Below are positions 52,872 to 61,556 of a stretch of 64,000 nt of DNA, in pieces (position 1 is the stretch's first letter; every line of letters begins with the position of its first letter). Both the position numbers and the translations under genes were made by a program. The notes under the pieces are model-generated. The model was given only the letters and a program-made list of their open reading frames with translations, searched no databases and was not told the origin of the DNA. Origin of the DNA: Candidatus Uhrbacteria bacterium (lineage in GTDB: Bacteria > Patescibacteriota > Patescibacteriia > 2-12-FULL-60-25); the NCBI GenBank assembly GCA_003576745.1, contig QEVR01000001.1, forward strand, positions 186,001-250,000. The letters run 5' to 3'.

Positions 52872-53039
52872 GTAGGACGTAGGTCGTGAGGTATGTGTCG
52901 TGAGTCATGCGGTTTGCGGGATGCGGGGGTGCGGTATGCGCCCCGTAACCCGAACCCCATAACCAATAACCCGTAACCCGAACCCCGTCACCCTTCCCTT
53001 TGCCCTCTTTTCCCAATTCCCAATTGCTAATTGCCAAAA
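52872..53039. repeat. heptanucleotide tract D, longest uninterrupted register
   Basis: Twenty-four consecutive 7-base units in one register (168 bp). The unit motif drifts along the tract: gtaggac/gtaggtc, then atgcggt/ttgcggg, then cccgtaa/cccgaac, then cccaatt/cccaatt and gctaatt. The word gtaggacgtaggtcgtgag is shared exactly with tract A (4058). The tract ends 13 bp before the asnB start codon. Confidence 0.9.
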
Positions 53040-53051
53040 GAAGCCCCCAGT

Positions 53052-54899
53052 ATGTGCGGCATTGCAGGAATGATTACCAAATACGGAGCTCCTCCTGACG
53101 AGGGGATGCTTCGGCGCATGACGTCTCTGCTCGCGCATCGGGGACCGGACGGGGAAGGGGTGTGGGCGGCGCCGGGTGTTGGCCTGGGACATCGGCGTCT
53201 TGCGATTATCGACGTATCGCCAACCGGAGCCCAGCCAATGCATTCCGCGGACGGCCGATTGACTATTGTCTATAACGGAGAGCTGTATAACTATAAGGAA
53301 TTGCGCAAAGTGTTTGAGGCGGACGGTTCGGTGTTTCGATCCGCATCGGATACGGAGGTTCTTTTGGAAACATATCGACGGTATGGAAAGGATTGCGTCA
53401 AACATCTCCGCGGCATGTTCGCGTTTGCCATTTGGGATGCGGAACAGAAGCAACTTTTTTTCGCCCGAGATCGCATCGGCAAAAAACCATTCTTCTACCG
53501 GACGCTCCCAGACGGGAGCCATGCGTTCGCCTCTGAACTGAAAGCGCTGCTACCACTCGCGCCGGCGACCGTTGATGCCTGCGCGATACGCCTGTTCTTT
53601 GGTCTGCAATATGTGCCATCCCCGCGCACAGGGTATGAAAATATTTTCAGCCTTCCGCCCGGGTATCGCGGCTTCGCCGATGCATCAGGCGTGCGCGTGG
53701 AATCGTACAATGACTGGAAGGATGTCATGCCGCCGACCGAGGGCGCGACGGAGGAAACGATACGCCGCCTGCTTGAAGACGCGGTAAGAGTTCGCCTGCA
53801 GGCCGACGTTCCCGTCGGAGCATTCCTTTCCGGCGGCATTGATTCCGCCGCGGTCATTGCATTCGCGTCAAAACACGCTTCATCTCCGATACGCACGTTC
53901 ACCATGGGATTTCCAGAAGCGCATATGGACGAGCGCGCGGAAGCCCGGCGCCTTTCCGAATACTTTCATACCGATCATACGGAATTCGAAGCAAAACCGG
54001 AGGATCTGCTCGCCATCGGTTCACAGGTCATCGCGCAGTATGACGCACCGTACGCGGATTCATCCGCGCTCCCGCTCTGGCTTTTGGCGCGCGAGACGGC
54101 TAAAGAGATCAAGGTTGTGCTCACGGGCGATGGCGGCGATGAACTCTTCGGCGGCTATCGCCGTTATATGGCCTATGCGCAGGCGCTTCTGCTCTCCAAG
54201 TTGCCGGGCGTGTCGACCGCGCTTCTGGCCGCGGGTCATTCCGTGAACGATGCCGGGCTCATTCGCATGGGCGAGACGGTATTCCATGCATCAAAAAATC
54301 CATCGCGCGCGTATGGCGAGCTTTTTACCGGATCGTATTTTTCCACCAATCGTTCCGCATCGCTCCTTTCGCCCGCCTTCGCGGGAGCAACGGCAACCTG
54401 CGATCCCGCGCATTTTGTCGAGAGTATGATGAAGGGCGACGGTAAGCCGCTTGAACGCGCAATGCGTTTCGACCTCGCCTCGTATCTCCCGGACGATCTG
54501 AACGTGAAAATGGACCGCGCAACCATGGCATTCGGTTTGGAAGCCCGATCGCCGTTTTTGGACCAGTATTTGGTGGGTTTTGCGATTGGTTTACCCTTGA
54601 AAACAAAGGTGAATTATGGTAATACCAAGGTCGGCCTGAAGCGCGCGCTACGGGGCATTGTTCCTGAAGAAGTCTTGAAGCGGAAAAAGCGCGGATTCCA
54701 GGTGCCATTGGCGCAATGGTTCCGCGGTCCGCTTGCACCGCGCTGGAAGGAACGTTGCCTCGATCCGCATGCCAAGCTCGCGGCATACGTAAAAACGGAT
54801 CAGACAGAAAGGCTTTTCCGCGAGAATGCGCAGGGCGCGGATCACGGCAATCGCCTGTATATGCTGTATGCGCTGGCGGAATGGCTGGGTAGGAATTAG
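53052..54899 (+). CDS. asnB: asparagine synthetase (glutamine-hydrolysing)
   Basis: A 615-residue enzyme. The N-terminal glutaminase (class II amidotransferase) has the nucleophile as Cys2 (MCGIAGM), followed by HRGPDGEG, GLGHRRLAIID and YNGELYNYKELR. The synthetase domain has the PP-loop-type LSGGIDSAAV, GDGGDELFGGYRRY and NVKMDRATMAFGLEARSPFLD. It converts aspartate to asparagine. In glycan loci, AsnB paralogues may instead amidate sugar carboxylates; the neighbouring uronic-acid SDR makes this worth noting. It is framed by heptad tracts D and E, and its last codons and stop lie within tract E. Confidence 0.93.
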   Translation: MCGIAGMITKYGAPPDEGMLRRMTSLLAHRGPDGEGVWAAPGVGLGHRRLAIIDVSPTGAQPMHSADGRLTIVYNGELYNYKELRKVFEADGSVFRSASDTEVLLETYRRYGKDCVKHLRGMFAFAIWDAEQKQLFFARDRIGKKPFFYRTLPDGSHAFASELKALLPLAPATVDACAIRLFFGLQYVPSPRTGYENIFSLPPGYRGFADASGVRVESYNDWKDVMPPTEGATEETIRRLLEDAVRVRLQADVPVGAFLSGGIDSAAVIAFASKHASSPIRTFTMGFPEAHMDERAEARRLSEYFHTDHTEFEAKPEDLLAIGSQVIAQYDAPYADSSALPLWLLARETAKEIKVVLTGDGGDELFGGYRRYMAYAQALLLSKLPGVSTALLAAGHSVNDAGLIRMGETVFHASKNPSRAYGELFTGSYFSTNRSASLLSPAFAGATATCDPAHFVESMMKGDGKPLERAMRFDLASYLPDDLNVKMDRATMAFGLEARSPFLDQYLVGFAIGLPLKTKVNYGNTKVGLKRALRGIVPEEVLKRKKRGFQVPLAQWFRGPLAPRWKERCLDPHAKLAAYVKTDQTERLFRENAQGADHGNRLYMLYALAEWLGRN

Positions 54900-54954
54900 C
54901 AATTAGGAATTGGCAATTGGACGAATTCCCAATTCCAAATTCCCAATTGCTGCA
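54892..54954. repeat. heptanucleotide tract E
   Basis: Nine in-register units (for example ggaatta, gcaatta, then tcccaat, tccaaat). The first unit contains the asnB stop codon (TAG 54897-54899), so the tract encodes the last residues of AsnB. Its first half is the reverse complement type of the end of tract D, so asnB is bracketed by inverted related repeats. Confidence 0.85.
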
Positions 54955-54960
54955 TTCATC

Positions 54961-55893
54961 ATGAAACGCATTCTCGTTACCGGCGGAGCCGGGTTTGTTG
55001 GTTCGCACTTGTGCGACCGTCTTGTTCGTGACGGTCATGAAGTGGTGTGTCTTGATAATCTGTTTACCGGCTCCAAGCGGAATATTGAGCATCTTTTGCG
55101 TCATCCGAAATTTTTATTCGTCGAACGTGATATACAGGAACCGTTTTTCGGGCACTTCGACCGCATATACAATCTGGCATGTCCGGCATCGCCGCCGCAT
55201 TATCAGCACGATCCGGTTGAAACCATGCGCACGAATGTGCTCGGCATGATCACATGCCTCGAGCTCGCAAAGCAAACCGGCGCGCGCGTATTGCAGGCGT
55301 CTACGTCCGAAATCTACGGCGATCCGGAAGTGCATCCCCAGCACGAGGAATACTGGGGCAATGTGAATCCTCTGTCGCGCCGCGCATGTTATGATGAAGG
55401 CAAACGCTGCGCTGAAACGCTTTGTTTCGATTATCATCGCGAATACGGCGTGGATGCGCGCATTGTCCGCATTTTTAATACCTATGGCCCGAACATGGCC
55501 AAGAATGACGGACGCGTGGTCTCGAACTTTATTTTGCAAGCGCTCCGGGGAGAACCCATAACCATTTACGGCGACGGTTCGTTTACGCGCAGTTTTCAGT
55601 ACGTGGACGATCTTGTCGACGGCATGATCATGATGATGGAGAATGAATCGGGTTTTTTCGGGCCGGTGAATCTTGGCAATCCCGGCGAGTTCACCATTCG
55701 AGAGCTTGCGGACATGGTGATTTCGCTTACCGGTTCAACGTCGACGATTCAGCACCTTCCGGAGGTTCCTCATGATCCAAAACAGCGAAAGCCGGATATT
55801 ACGCTCGCGCGGACGCGGCTTGGCTGGGCGCCGCGCGTGCCGCTTCGCGAGGGGCTCAAAAAAACCATCGAATATTTCCGCAGAGTCATATGA
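54961..55893 (+). CDS. SDR-family nucleotide-sugar enzyme, UDP-glucuronate decarboxylase (UXS)-like
   Basis: A 310-residue extended SDR. The NAD-binding motif is [17 protein letters not shown]. The UXS marker is [22 protein letters not shown], the active site is [14 protein letters not shown] with Tyr/Lys in YDEGKRCAE, and it ends in [35 protein letters not shown]. These features match UXS, which oxidises and decarboxylates UDP-glucuronate to UDP-xylose. It should supply a pentose donor for the glycosyltransferases downstream. Overlaps the next gene by 4 bp. Confidence 0.88.
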   Translation: MKRILVTGGAGFVGSHLCDRLVRDGHEVVCLDNLFTGSKRNIEHLLRHPKFLFVERDIQEPFFGHFDRIYNLACPASPPHYQHDPVETMRTNVLGMITCLELAKQTGARVLQASTSEIYGDPEVHPQHEEYWGNVNPLSRRACYDEGKRCAETLCFDYHREYGVDARIVRIFNTYGPNMAKNDGRVVSNFILQALRGEPITIYGDGSFTRSFQYVDDLVDGMIMMMENESGFFGPVNLGNPGEFTIRELADMVISLTGSTSTIQHLPEVPHDPKQRKPDITLARTRLGWAPRVPLREGLKKTIEYFRRVI

Positions 55894-57131
55894 GAGTCCT
55901 GATTTTTTCCACGGTGTATGTTCCGCTTGTTGGCGGCGCAGAGGTGGCCATGAGGGAAATTACGGATCGTATTTCGGATATCGAGTTCGACCTTATTTGC
56001 GCGCGCGTTCGTCCCGGCCTTGCTTCTATGGAACGCATCGGGAATGTCACGGTACATCGGGTGGGGTTTGGCAGGCCATTCGATAAATTTTTGCTTCCAT
56101 TCCTCGGCCCGGTACGCGCCCTTCTTTTGAAGGGGTCGGGTGACATCAAGGTCGTCTGGGCACTCATGGCGAGTTATGGAGGCTTTGCAGCGCTTGTATA
56201 CACCTGGATCCGTCCGCGCTCGAAATTCCTCCTCACGCTTCAGGAAGGCGACCCGCTCGAGCATTATGCCAAGCGAGCAGGGATGCTCCGGTTTTTGCAT
56301 AAAAAGGTTTTTGAGCGCGCAGACGCCGTGCAGGCCATTAGCCATTTTTTGGCGAAATGGGCCACGAACATGGGATTCAAAGGACGGCCGGAAGTGGTGC
56401 CGAATGGGGTGGACTTGAAGTTGTTCGGGAAGTCGGGAGTCGGGAGTGGGGAGTCGGAGGAAGGAGCAATGAGCAATGGGCAATGGGCAGAGGGCATGGA
56501 TATGAAAGATCAGATTGACCCACAACCCACGATGTACGACGTTCGGGAAGCTGGAAGCGGGAAGCGGGACGCAATACGCCATCAATACGGCTTTGGAACG
56601 GATGACGTCATTTTGATCACAACCTCGCGGCTCTCACTCAAGAACGGTGTGGATGACCTTATCCGCTCGCTTATCCATCTGCCTGCGAAGTATAAAACGC
56701 TCGTCGTGGGAGAAGGGGAGGATCGCGACAAACTCGTGTCTTTGGCGAAACAGAAAGGACTTGAAGATCGAGTGGTGTTTGCGGGACTTAAACAACATCA
56801 CGAACTTCCAAATTTACTCCGCGCTTCGGATGTGTTTGTCCGTCCTTCGCTTTCCGAAGGGCTCGGCATTTCGTTTTTGGAAGCCATGGCCGCCGGCATT
56901 CCCATTATCGGTACGCCCGTGGGCGGCATTGTGGATTTCCTTTTGGACGGTCATACGGGCTTGTTTTGCCAGCCGCGTGATCCTGAATCTATCGCCAAGG
57001 CCGTCCTGCATGTGCAGGAAGACCCGTCGCTTCGAGAGCGCATCATTCTGCAGGCAGGGGAGCTGGTTCGGAAAAGCTATGACTGGGACAAGATCGCTGG
57101 CCGCATGAAAGAGATGCTTACATCCCTATGA
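55890..57131 (+). CDS. GT4 family glycosyltransferase with in-frame heptad-tract insertion
   Basis: A 413-residue GT-B enzyme. N-domain: [57 protein letters not shown]-domain: [70 protein letters not shown], with the EX7E-like donor site. Between them, residues about 180-229 ([18 protein letters not shown] and on) have no counterpart in other GT4 enzymes and are encoded by heptad tract F. Most GT4 proteins pass from PNGVD to the C-domain in about 15-20 residues. It overlaps both neighbours by 4 bp. Confidence 0.9.
   Translation: MRVLIFSTVYVPLVGGAEVAMREITDRISDIEFDLICARVRPGLASMERIGNVTVHRVGFGRPFDKFLLPFLGPVRALLLKGSGDIKVVWALMASYGGFAALVYTWIRPRSKFLLTLQEGDPLEHYAKRAGMLRFLHKKVFERADAVQAISHFLAKWATNMGFKGRPEVVPNGVDLKLFGKSGVGSGESEEGAMSNGQWAEGMDMKDQIDPQPTMYDVREAGSGKRDAIRHQYGFGTDDVILITTSRLSLKNGVDDLIRSLIHLPAKYKTLVVGEGEDRDKLVSLAKQKGLEDRVVFAGLKQHHELPNLLRASDVFVRPSLSEGLGISFLEAMAAGIPIIGTPVGGIVDFLLDGHTGLFCQPRDPESIAKAVLHVQEDPSLRERIILQAGELVRKSYDWDKIAGRMKEMLTSL
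56428..56574 (+). repeat. heptanucleotide tract F inside a glycosyltransferase gene
   Basis: Twenty-one consecutive 7-base units (147 bp = 49 codons) in one register, for example gggagtc, gggagtg; tgggcaa, tgggcag; gaagcgg, gaagcgg. The reading frame of the host gene is kept because 21 units are divisible by 3. The units drift in the same way as in the intergenic tracts. Confidence 0.9.
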
Positions 57132-57847
57132 TTTTTTCTCATAACAATCCGGCCAAGGAATGGATTCTCCAGGAGCTTGCCGCGCGCGCGGATCGCGGAC
57201 CGTTTTCGGTGTGCGACCTTGCCTGCGGAAGTGGATCTGTTTGGCCGGCATTTTTGCTCGAATATCCGAGTGTCCGGTATGTGGGCAAGGATACGGACGC
57301 GGCGGCGATTGAGCGCGGGAGAAAAGCTATGGCGGGTATTCCGAATGCGCGGATGGATGTAGCGGATGCGCAAATTCTTCCGGAAGAAGAGGGGAGCTAT
57401 GATGTCGTAACCGCGCTTTCCGCGCTGGAACACGTGGTGCGTATCGATAAATTTCTGGATACGGTCTTCCGCCTGTTGAAGCCGGGCGGCGTAGCGTATT
57501 TGAATTACGACGACGGGCATTTTACATCCCATAACCCGAAAGAACGCATCATGGTTCCCGTAAGTCAGGTTCTTGCCCTGGTCGGCATTGAAGGGCCGTA
57601 TATGAAGCGCGTGAATGATGCGGACATTATACGGCTGATCGAAGAACGCGGCGGGAAGGTTCTTGCCGTCCGGAAAAATAATCTGGCGGCGATGAAAGGT
57701 TTCACAAAGGGGCACAAGAGCGGGCTCATGGGCGACGACGTGCTTCGGGAATGGTTCGCATTCGAGAACCGGCTGAATGACATGCTCTCGCCTGCGCAGC
57801 TTTCGAAGATTTTCGGCGCAACCACGGTGGTGATGCAAAAGACATGA
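57128..57847 (+). CDS. class I SAM-dependent methyltransferase
   Basis: A 239-residue protein. The Rossmann core has motif I CDLACGSGSVWPAFLLEYP, an acidic motif in VGKDTDAAAIE, and DVVTALSALEHVVRIDKFLDTVFRLLKPGGVAYLNYDDGHF, as in Methyltransf_11/25 enzymes. Likely O-methylates a sugar, given overlaps with glycosyltransferase genes on both sides (ATGA at 57128 and 57844). Confidence 0.85.
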   Translation: MIFSHNNPAKEWILQELAARADRGPFSVCDLACGSGSVWPAFLLEYPSVRYVGKDTDAAAIERGRKAMAGIPNARMDVADAQILPEEEGSYDVVTALSALEHVVRIDKFLDTVFRLLKPGGVAYLNYDDGHFTSHNPKERIMVPVSQVLALVGIEGPYMKRVNDADIIRLIEERGGKVLAVRKNNLAAMKGFTKGHKSGLMGDDVLREWFAFENRLNDMLSPAQLSKIFGATTVVMQKT

Positions 57848-58926
57848 AATACCTTTTTGCCTGTGGCATTCTGCCTCCGGAGATCGGCGGACCATCGACG
57901 GTGGTTTCGGATCTGGCGAAAACGCTCGCCGGCGCGGGGCATGCGGTTACGATCGTGACATATACAGAGCGGCCTGATCCGATCGAGGGCGTGCGCATCG
58001 TTTCCATTCCGCGTGGAGGCTCCGCGTTGTCCCGTTATTTTCGTTTCGCGCACGCACTCCGATCCGCCATGCATGACGCGGACGCCGTGTGTGCGACAGA
58101 TGTCTTTTCCGTCGGCATTCCGACGCGATTCGCCCTCATGGGGACGACAAAAAAGTTCGTGCTCCGCTTGGGCGGCGAATGGCGATGGGAATCTGCCGTG
58201 AACCGGGGAGAGCTCGTGACGCTTGCGGAGGTGTGGGCGCGGTCTTTGGGCGTGCGCGGACGCATGGAAATGCTGAATTACCGCTGGATCATGAGGCGAG
58301 CGTTTCGCATCTTTGTGACGTCGAGTCTGCTGAAAGAAAAACTACAGGGAGTTGCTGCAACGCCGATCGAAGTGATCCCGAATCTTCCGCTGACAAACTG
58401 TGAGCATCCTGTTTCGCATACAGCGCATCAGCCTCTCCGCCTACTCTATGTCGGCCGCTTCGAGCCGGTGAAGAACATGCCGTTTTTTGCGAAGGTTCTC
58501 GCAACGCTCCATGAACGCGGCGTCCCGTTCATCTGCAGTTTCGTCGGCGACGGCTCGGAATTGCCGAAATGCAGAGATATTTTGAAAGATGTGCCGGGCA
58601 TTTCTTTTTTCGGTATTCGGCCGCATGCGGAATTGCAGAAGCTGTTTGCCGAACACGATCTTCTTATTCTTCCGTCCTTAAGCGACATTTGTCCGAATAG
58701 CGTGGTAGAAGCCCTTGCCTGCGGCCTTCCGTGCATCGTAACGAATGGACATGGACTCCCTCGGCCGCTTCAGGGCGCCATTGAATGCGATCCGAAGAAT
58801 GTTGATGACTGGATTCGCGCCATTCAGTCCCTTACGGACGCGAAGGCGTATCGGATGCTTTTCGAAGCGGTGCGACCCGTTTCCGTTCCTGCGCGTACGC
58901 TCCTTCATGCCATGCAAGCGCTATGA
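57844..58926 (+). CDS. GT4 family glycosyltransferase
   Basis: A 360-residue GT-B enzyme: MKYLFACGILPPEIGGPSTVVSDLAKTLAGAGH, DADAVCATDVFSVGIPTRF, VTSSLLKEKLQGV, then LLYVGRFEPVKNMPFFAKVLATLHE and IRPHAELQKLFAEHDLLILPSLSDICPNSVVEALACGLPCIVTNG. The usual first Glu of EX7E is replaced in the SDICPNSVVEAL region (Asp), a variation seen in some subfamilies. Overlaps its neighbours by 4 bp on each side. Confidence 0.88.
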   Translation: MKYLFACGILPPEIGGPSTVVSDLAKTLAGAGHAVTIVTYTERPDPIEGVRIVSIPRGGSALSRYFRFAHALRSAMHDADAVCATDVFSVGIPTRFALMGTTKKFVLRLGGEWRWESAVNRGELVTLAEVWARSLGVRGRMEMLNYRWIMRRAFRIFVTSSLLKEKLQGVAATPIEVIPNLPLTNCEHPVSHTAHQPLRLLYVGRFEPVKNMPFFAKVLATLHERGVPFICSFVGDGSELPKCRDILKDVPGISFFGIRPHAELQKLFAEHDLLILPSLSDICPNSVVEALACGLPCIVTNGHGLPRPLQGAIECDPKNVDDWIRAIQSLTDAKAYRMLFEAVRPVSVPARTLLHAMQAL

Positions 58927-61556
58927 GGATTCTCGTTTTCGGATACGACCGTGATTTGCTAAAACCGGATTCGGATGCCGCGCGGCGGCAGATGGCGTTT
59001 GCGGAACAGCGGAATCTGTATTTGGATATCGCGCTTTTGTCACGCGGCGAGCGGGATCAGGACATTCGTCTTTCCGAGCGCGTGCGCGTCCGCATGTTCC
59101 GTGGGAATATTTTTCGAAGGCTCTGGAAGAGTTTTCGAGCCGGCATTCACGAAAGCATGCATCTCGTGAGTGCCCAAGATCCATTCGCGTCCGCGATGCT
59201 CGCCTTCGCGGTTTCCCGATGGCGGAATATCCCGTTCGAAATACAAGAGCATGCGGATTTTTATTCCGGCGAATGGGAGAAGGAAACCCCCTTCATCAAC
59301 CGTTTTCTTGCCTTCCTCGGCAAACGCTTCTTGAAGCGCGCGGACGCCGTGCGCGCCGTGAGCGAGCGCGTGAAAGAGCATCTCATCGCGCGAGCGGGAG
59401 TATCGCCCGAACGGATCTCGTTTTTTTCCGTCTCCCAGGACCTCTCCGGGCTCCTCGCGCTTCCATTGCGTCCGTGGCCATCAGATGCGCCGACCATTGT
59501 CATGCCGTGCCGTTTTGTGAGGCAGAAGGGGATAGGGATGGCTTTAGAAGCATTTACGCGTGTTCGAGATTCGGGAAGCGGGGTTGAGCAGGGCAAAGGG
59601 AAAAGGGCAAAGGGTGGATATCGACGCACGACGCACGACGAATCCGGTTCGGCCAACGACCCACGTCCCATGACCCATGGCTTCCGAGTGGAGTTGTATG
59701 GAAGCGGGAAGCTTGAAGGGTGGATCAAGAAAAGGATAGACGAGCTTGGCCTGCAGGACGTCGTTTCCGTGATGCCGTGGACGGAGCCTGTGGATATCTG
59801 GAAGCGTGCGGATCTCTTCGTATTATCGTCGACCTATGAAGGATGGGGGAGGACCGTTGTCGAAGCCATGGCTGCCGGCGTTCCGGTGGTGACGACGAAT
59901 GTCGGATGCGTCGGTTCATTTTTCCGTCCACAGCTCGACGGCCGCGTGGTTGAACCGCATGACGCGGATGCGCTCGCGTCCGCCATTCGCGAACAGTTTG
60001 ACGAAGGCGAACGGAGAGAGAGGATGCGCGTGAATGCCCGTGAACGTGCGCGAAGTTTTCCGAACCGTGAAATGCTCCAACATTCGCAAATAGAATCCTG
60101 GCGCCATGCGCGCGAGCGCGTAACGGATGGGAGCCGGCGTTTTGATTTGTGGGTCATCGCCTTTGTCGCATTCGCCGTTCTTTCGCGCGCGGCATCGGTG
60201 ATCCTTTTTCATCACTCGCTTTTGAATCGCGATGACGGCCCGTTCATTCTTGTTCAATCATGGTTTCAGGAACTTGGATATACCTTCGCCAATCAGCTTG
60301 GGTGTCCGTCCGCATATCGCTCGCCGGGATTTTTGTTCTTCCTGACAGCGCTGTACACATTCTTTTCGCCGGACAATACGCTTGCGCAGGCTATCGTTCA
60401 GAATATCGTGGCCGTGGGAATACTCTGGCTCGTGTATGTTGTGGGAAAAGAGCTCGTGGGAAAACGCGCGGCTCTCATCGGCGCATTTCTCATGGCCGCG
60501 TATCCGTACACGTTCTATCATTACACGCAGTATTATCACACCTTCCTTTCCAGTTTCTTTTTGCTTCTTCTCGTTTGGTTTTTGCTGAAGCTCGCAAAGA
60601 CCAAACGGCCTTCATTCGCATTCGGCGCCGGCGCGAGCATTGCCGCGCTTGCCTATGTGCAGGGAACGATTTTAGCCGCGACGCCGTTTATCGTGCTATG
60701 GCTCTGGTGGTATTGGCGTTTTGACTGGAAAAAAACATGTATCGCCGCGGCGATCATGGCCGTGGTTTCCGCCGGTCTCATTGCGCCATGGACATACAGG
60801 AATTCCAAAGCGTTCCATGCATTCGTTCCATTAACCACGGATTTGGGCTTCGGATTCGCAAAAGCGAATAATGAGAATATTTACGCGCTCACGAAATACG
60901 GGTATCCGCAGGAAAGCGTGAACGATATCATCGTTTCCTCAACGAATCCCGGCTATGTGCAGTATCACGTTCCCATTGACACTCGGGAATCGTTCGCTGC
61001 CGACGGCTTGGCGGTTATCCCATCCGTACTGTGGACGGAATGGCATCCGAAAGAACCCGTCCGCGATACGGATGAAAACAATGTTTCCTGTTCGGAACTT
61101 GGTCCTTTGAATGAAGCGGAATACGGCGAGTATTGGAAGAATATCGGCATGACATGGCTTTCATCGAATTGGTTCAGCGAGGGGTGGAAGCTTCAGCTCC
61201 TCAAAATCAAAACGTTCTGGCAGCCGTCGCTGTTCCCGTCCGTGAAAATGGGCGCGGCTTGGCCATTTGCCGACAATCCTCTTAAGGTTTGGTTTGCGAG
61301 GCTATCACTGACCGTTGCCGCGAGTATCGTCATCTTTGGCGGGTTCTTCGGTCTCGGCCTTTCGCTCGCGAAAAAGAACAGGCGCGTCTGGCTTCCGATT
61401 GCTATTATCGTCATCTATACGGTTATGCATTCCCTCTTCGCCGGATATACCAAATACCGCATTCCGTTGGATAATCTCATGGCGATGTATGCCGGCTATG
61501 CGCTCGTGACCCTCTGGGACGCTTTCCGTAATCGGAAACAGAAGACTTCCGTATGA
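58923..61556 (+). CDS. GT4 glycosyltransferase fused to a GT-C (GT39/ArnT-like) membrane glycosyltransferase
   Basis: An 877-residue two-enzyme protein. Residues 1-390 form a GT4 GT-B enzyme: RILVFGYDRDLLKPDSDAARRQ, ADAVRAVSERVKEHL, PTIVMPCRFVRQKGIGMALEAF, FVLSSTYEGWGRTVVEAMAAGVPVVTTNVG. Residues about 410-870 form a multi-helix GT-C module with the first-loop acid (LLNRDDGPFIL) and YRSPGFLFFLTALYTFF, matching the RSPGYPLFLA-type motif of PMT_2/GT39-like enzymes, and a large external loop. The first half would use nucleotide sugars in the cytoplasm; the second would use lipid-phosphate sugars outside. Heptad tract G adds residues about 216-255. The downstream DPM1-like GT2 may supply the lipid donor. 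Confidence 0.85.
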   Translation: MRILVFGYDRDLLKPDSDAARRQMAFAEQRNLYLDIALLSRGERDQDIRLSERVRVRMFRGNIFRRLWKSFRAGIHESMHLVSAQDPFASAMLAFAVSRWRNIPFEIQEHADFYSGEWEKETPFINRFLAFLGKRFLKRADAVRAVSERVKEHLIARAGVSPERISFFSVSQDLSGLLALPLRPWPSDAPTIVMPCRFVRQKGIGMALEAFTRVRDSGSGVEQGKGKRAKGGYRRTTHDESGSANDPRPMTHGFRVELYGSGKLEGWIKKRIDELGLQDVVSVMPWTEPVDIWKRADLFVLSSTYEGWGRTVVEAMAAGVPVVTTNVGCVGSFFRPQLDGRVVEPHDADALASAIREQFDEGERRERMRVNARERARSFPNREMLQHSQIESWRHARERVTDGSRRFDLWVIAFVAFAVLSRAASVILFHHSLLNRDDGPFILVQSWFQELGYTFANQLGCPSAYRSPGFLFFLTALYTFFSPDNTLAQAIVQNIVAVGILWLVYVVGKELVGKRAALIGAFLMAAYPYTFYHYTQYYHTFLSSFFLLLLVWFLLKLAKTKRPSFAFGAGASIAALAYVQGTILAATPFIVLWLWWYWRFDWKKTCIAAAIMAVVSAGLIAPWTYRNSKAFHAFVPLTTDLGFGFAKANNENIYALTKYGYPQESVNDIIVSSTNPGYVQYHVPIDTRESFAADGLAVIPSVLWTEWHPKEPVRDTDENNVSCSELGPLNEAEYGEYWKNIGMTWLSSNWFSEGWKLQLLKIKTFWQPSLFPSVKMGAAWPFADNPLKVWFARLSLTVAASIVIFGGFFGLGLSLAKKNRRVWLPIAIIVIYTVMHSLFAGYTKYRIPLDNLMAMYAGYALVTLWDAFRNRKQKTSV
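59569..59687 (+). repeat. heptanucleotide tract G inside the fused glycosyltransferase gene
   Basis: About 15-17 units in one register, for example agggcaa, agggaaa, agggcaa; cgcacga, cgcacga; cccacgt, cccatga, cccatgg. If the insert is 59576-59680 it is 15 units (105 bp, 35 codons), which keeps the frame. The encoded segment (SGSGVEQGKGKRAKGG, then RRTTHDESGSANDP) separates AFTRVRD from RVELYGSGKL, where other GT4 proteins have a few residues. Confidence 0.85.

Noticed and set aside
52872-53039. Heptad tract considered as a CRISPR array
   Set aside because: There are no conserved repeats of 23-40 bp separated by unique spacers, and no cas genes nearby. The period is 7 and the units drift.
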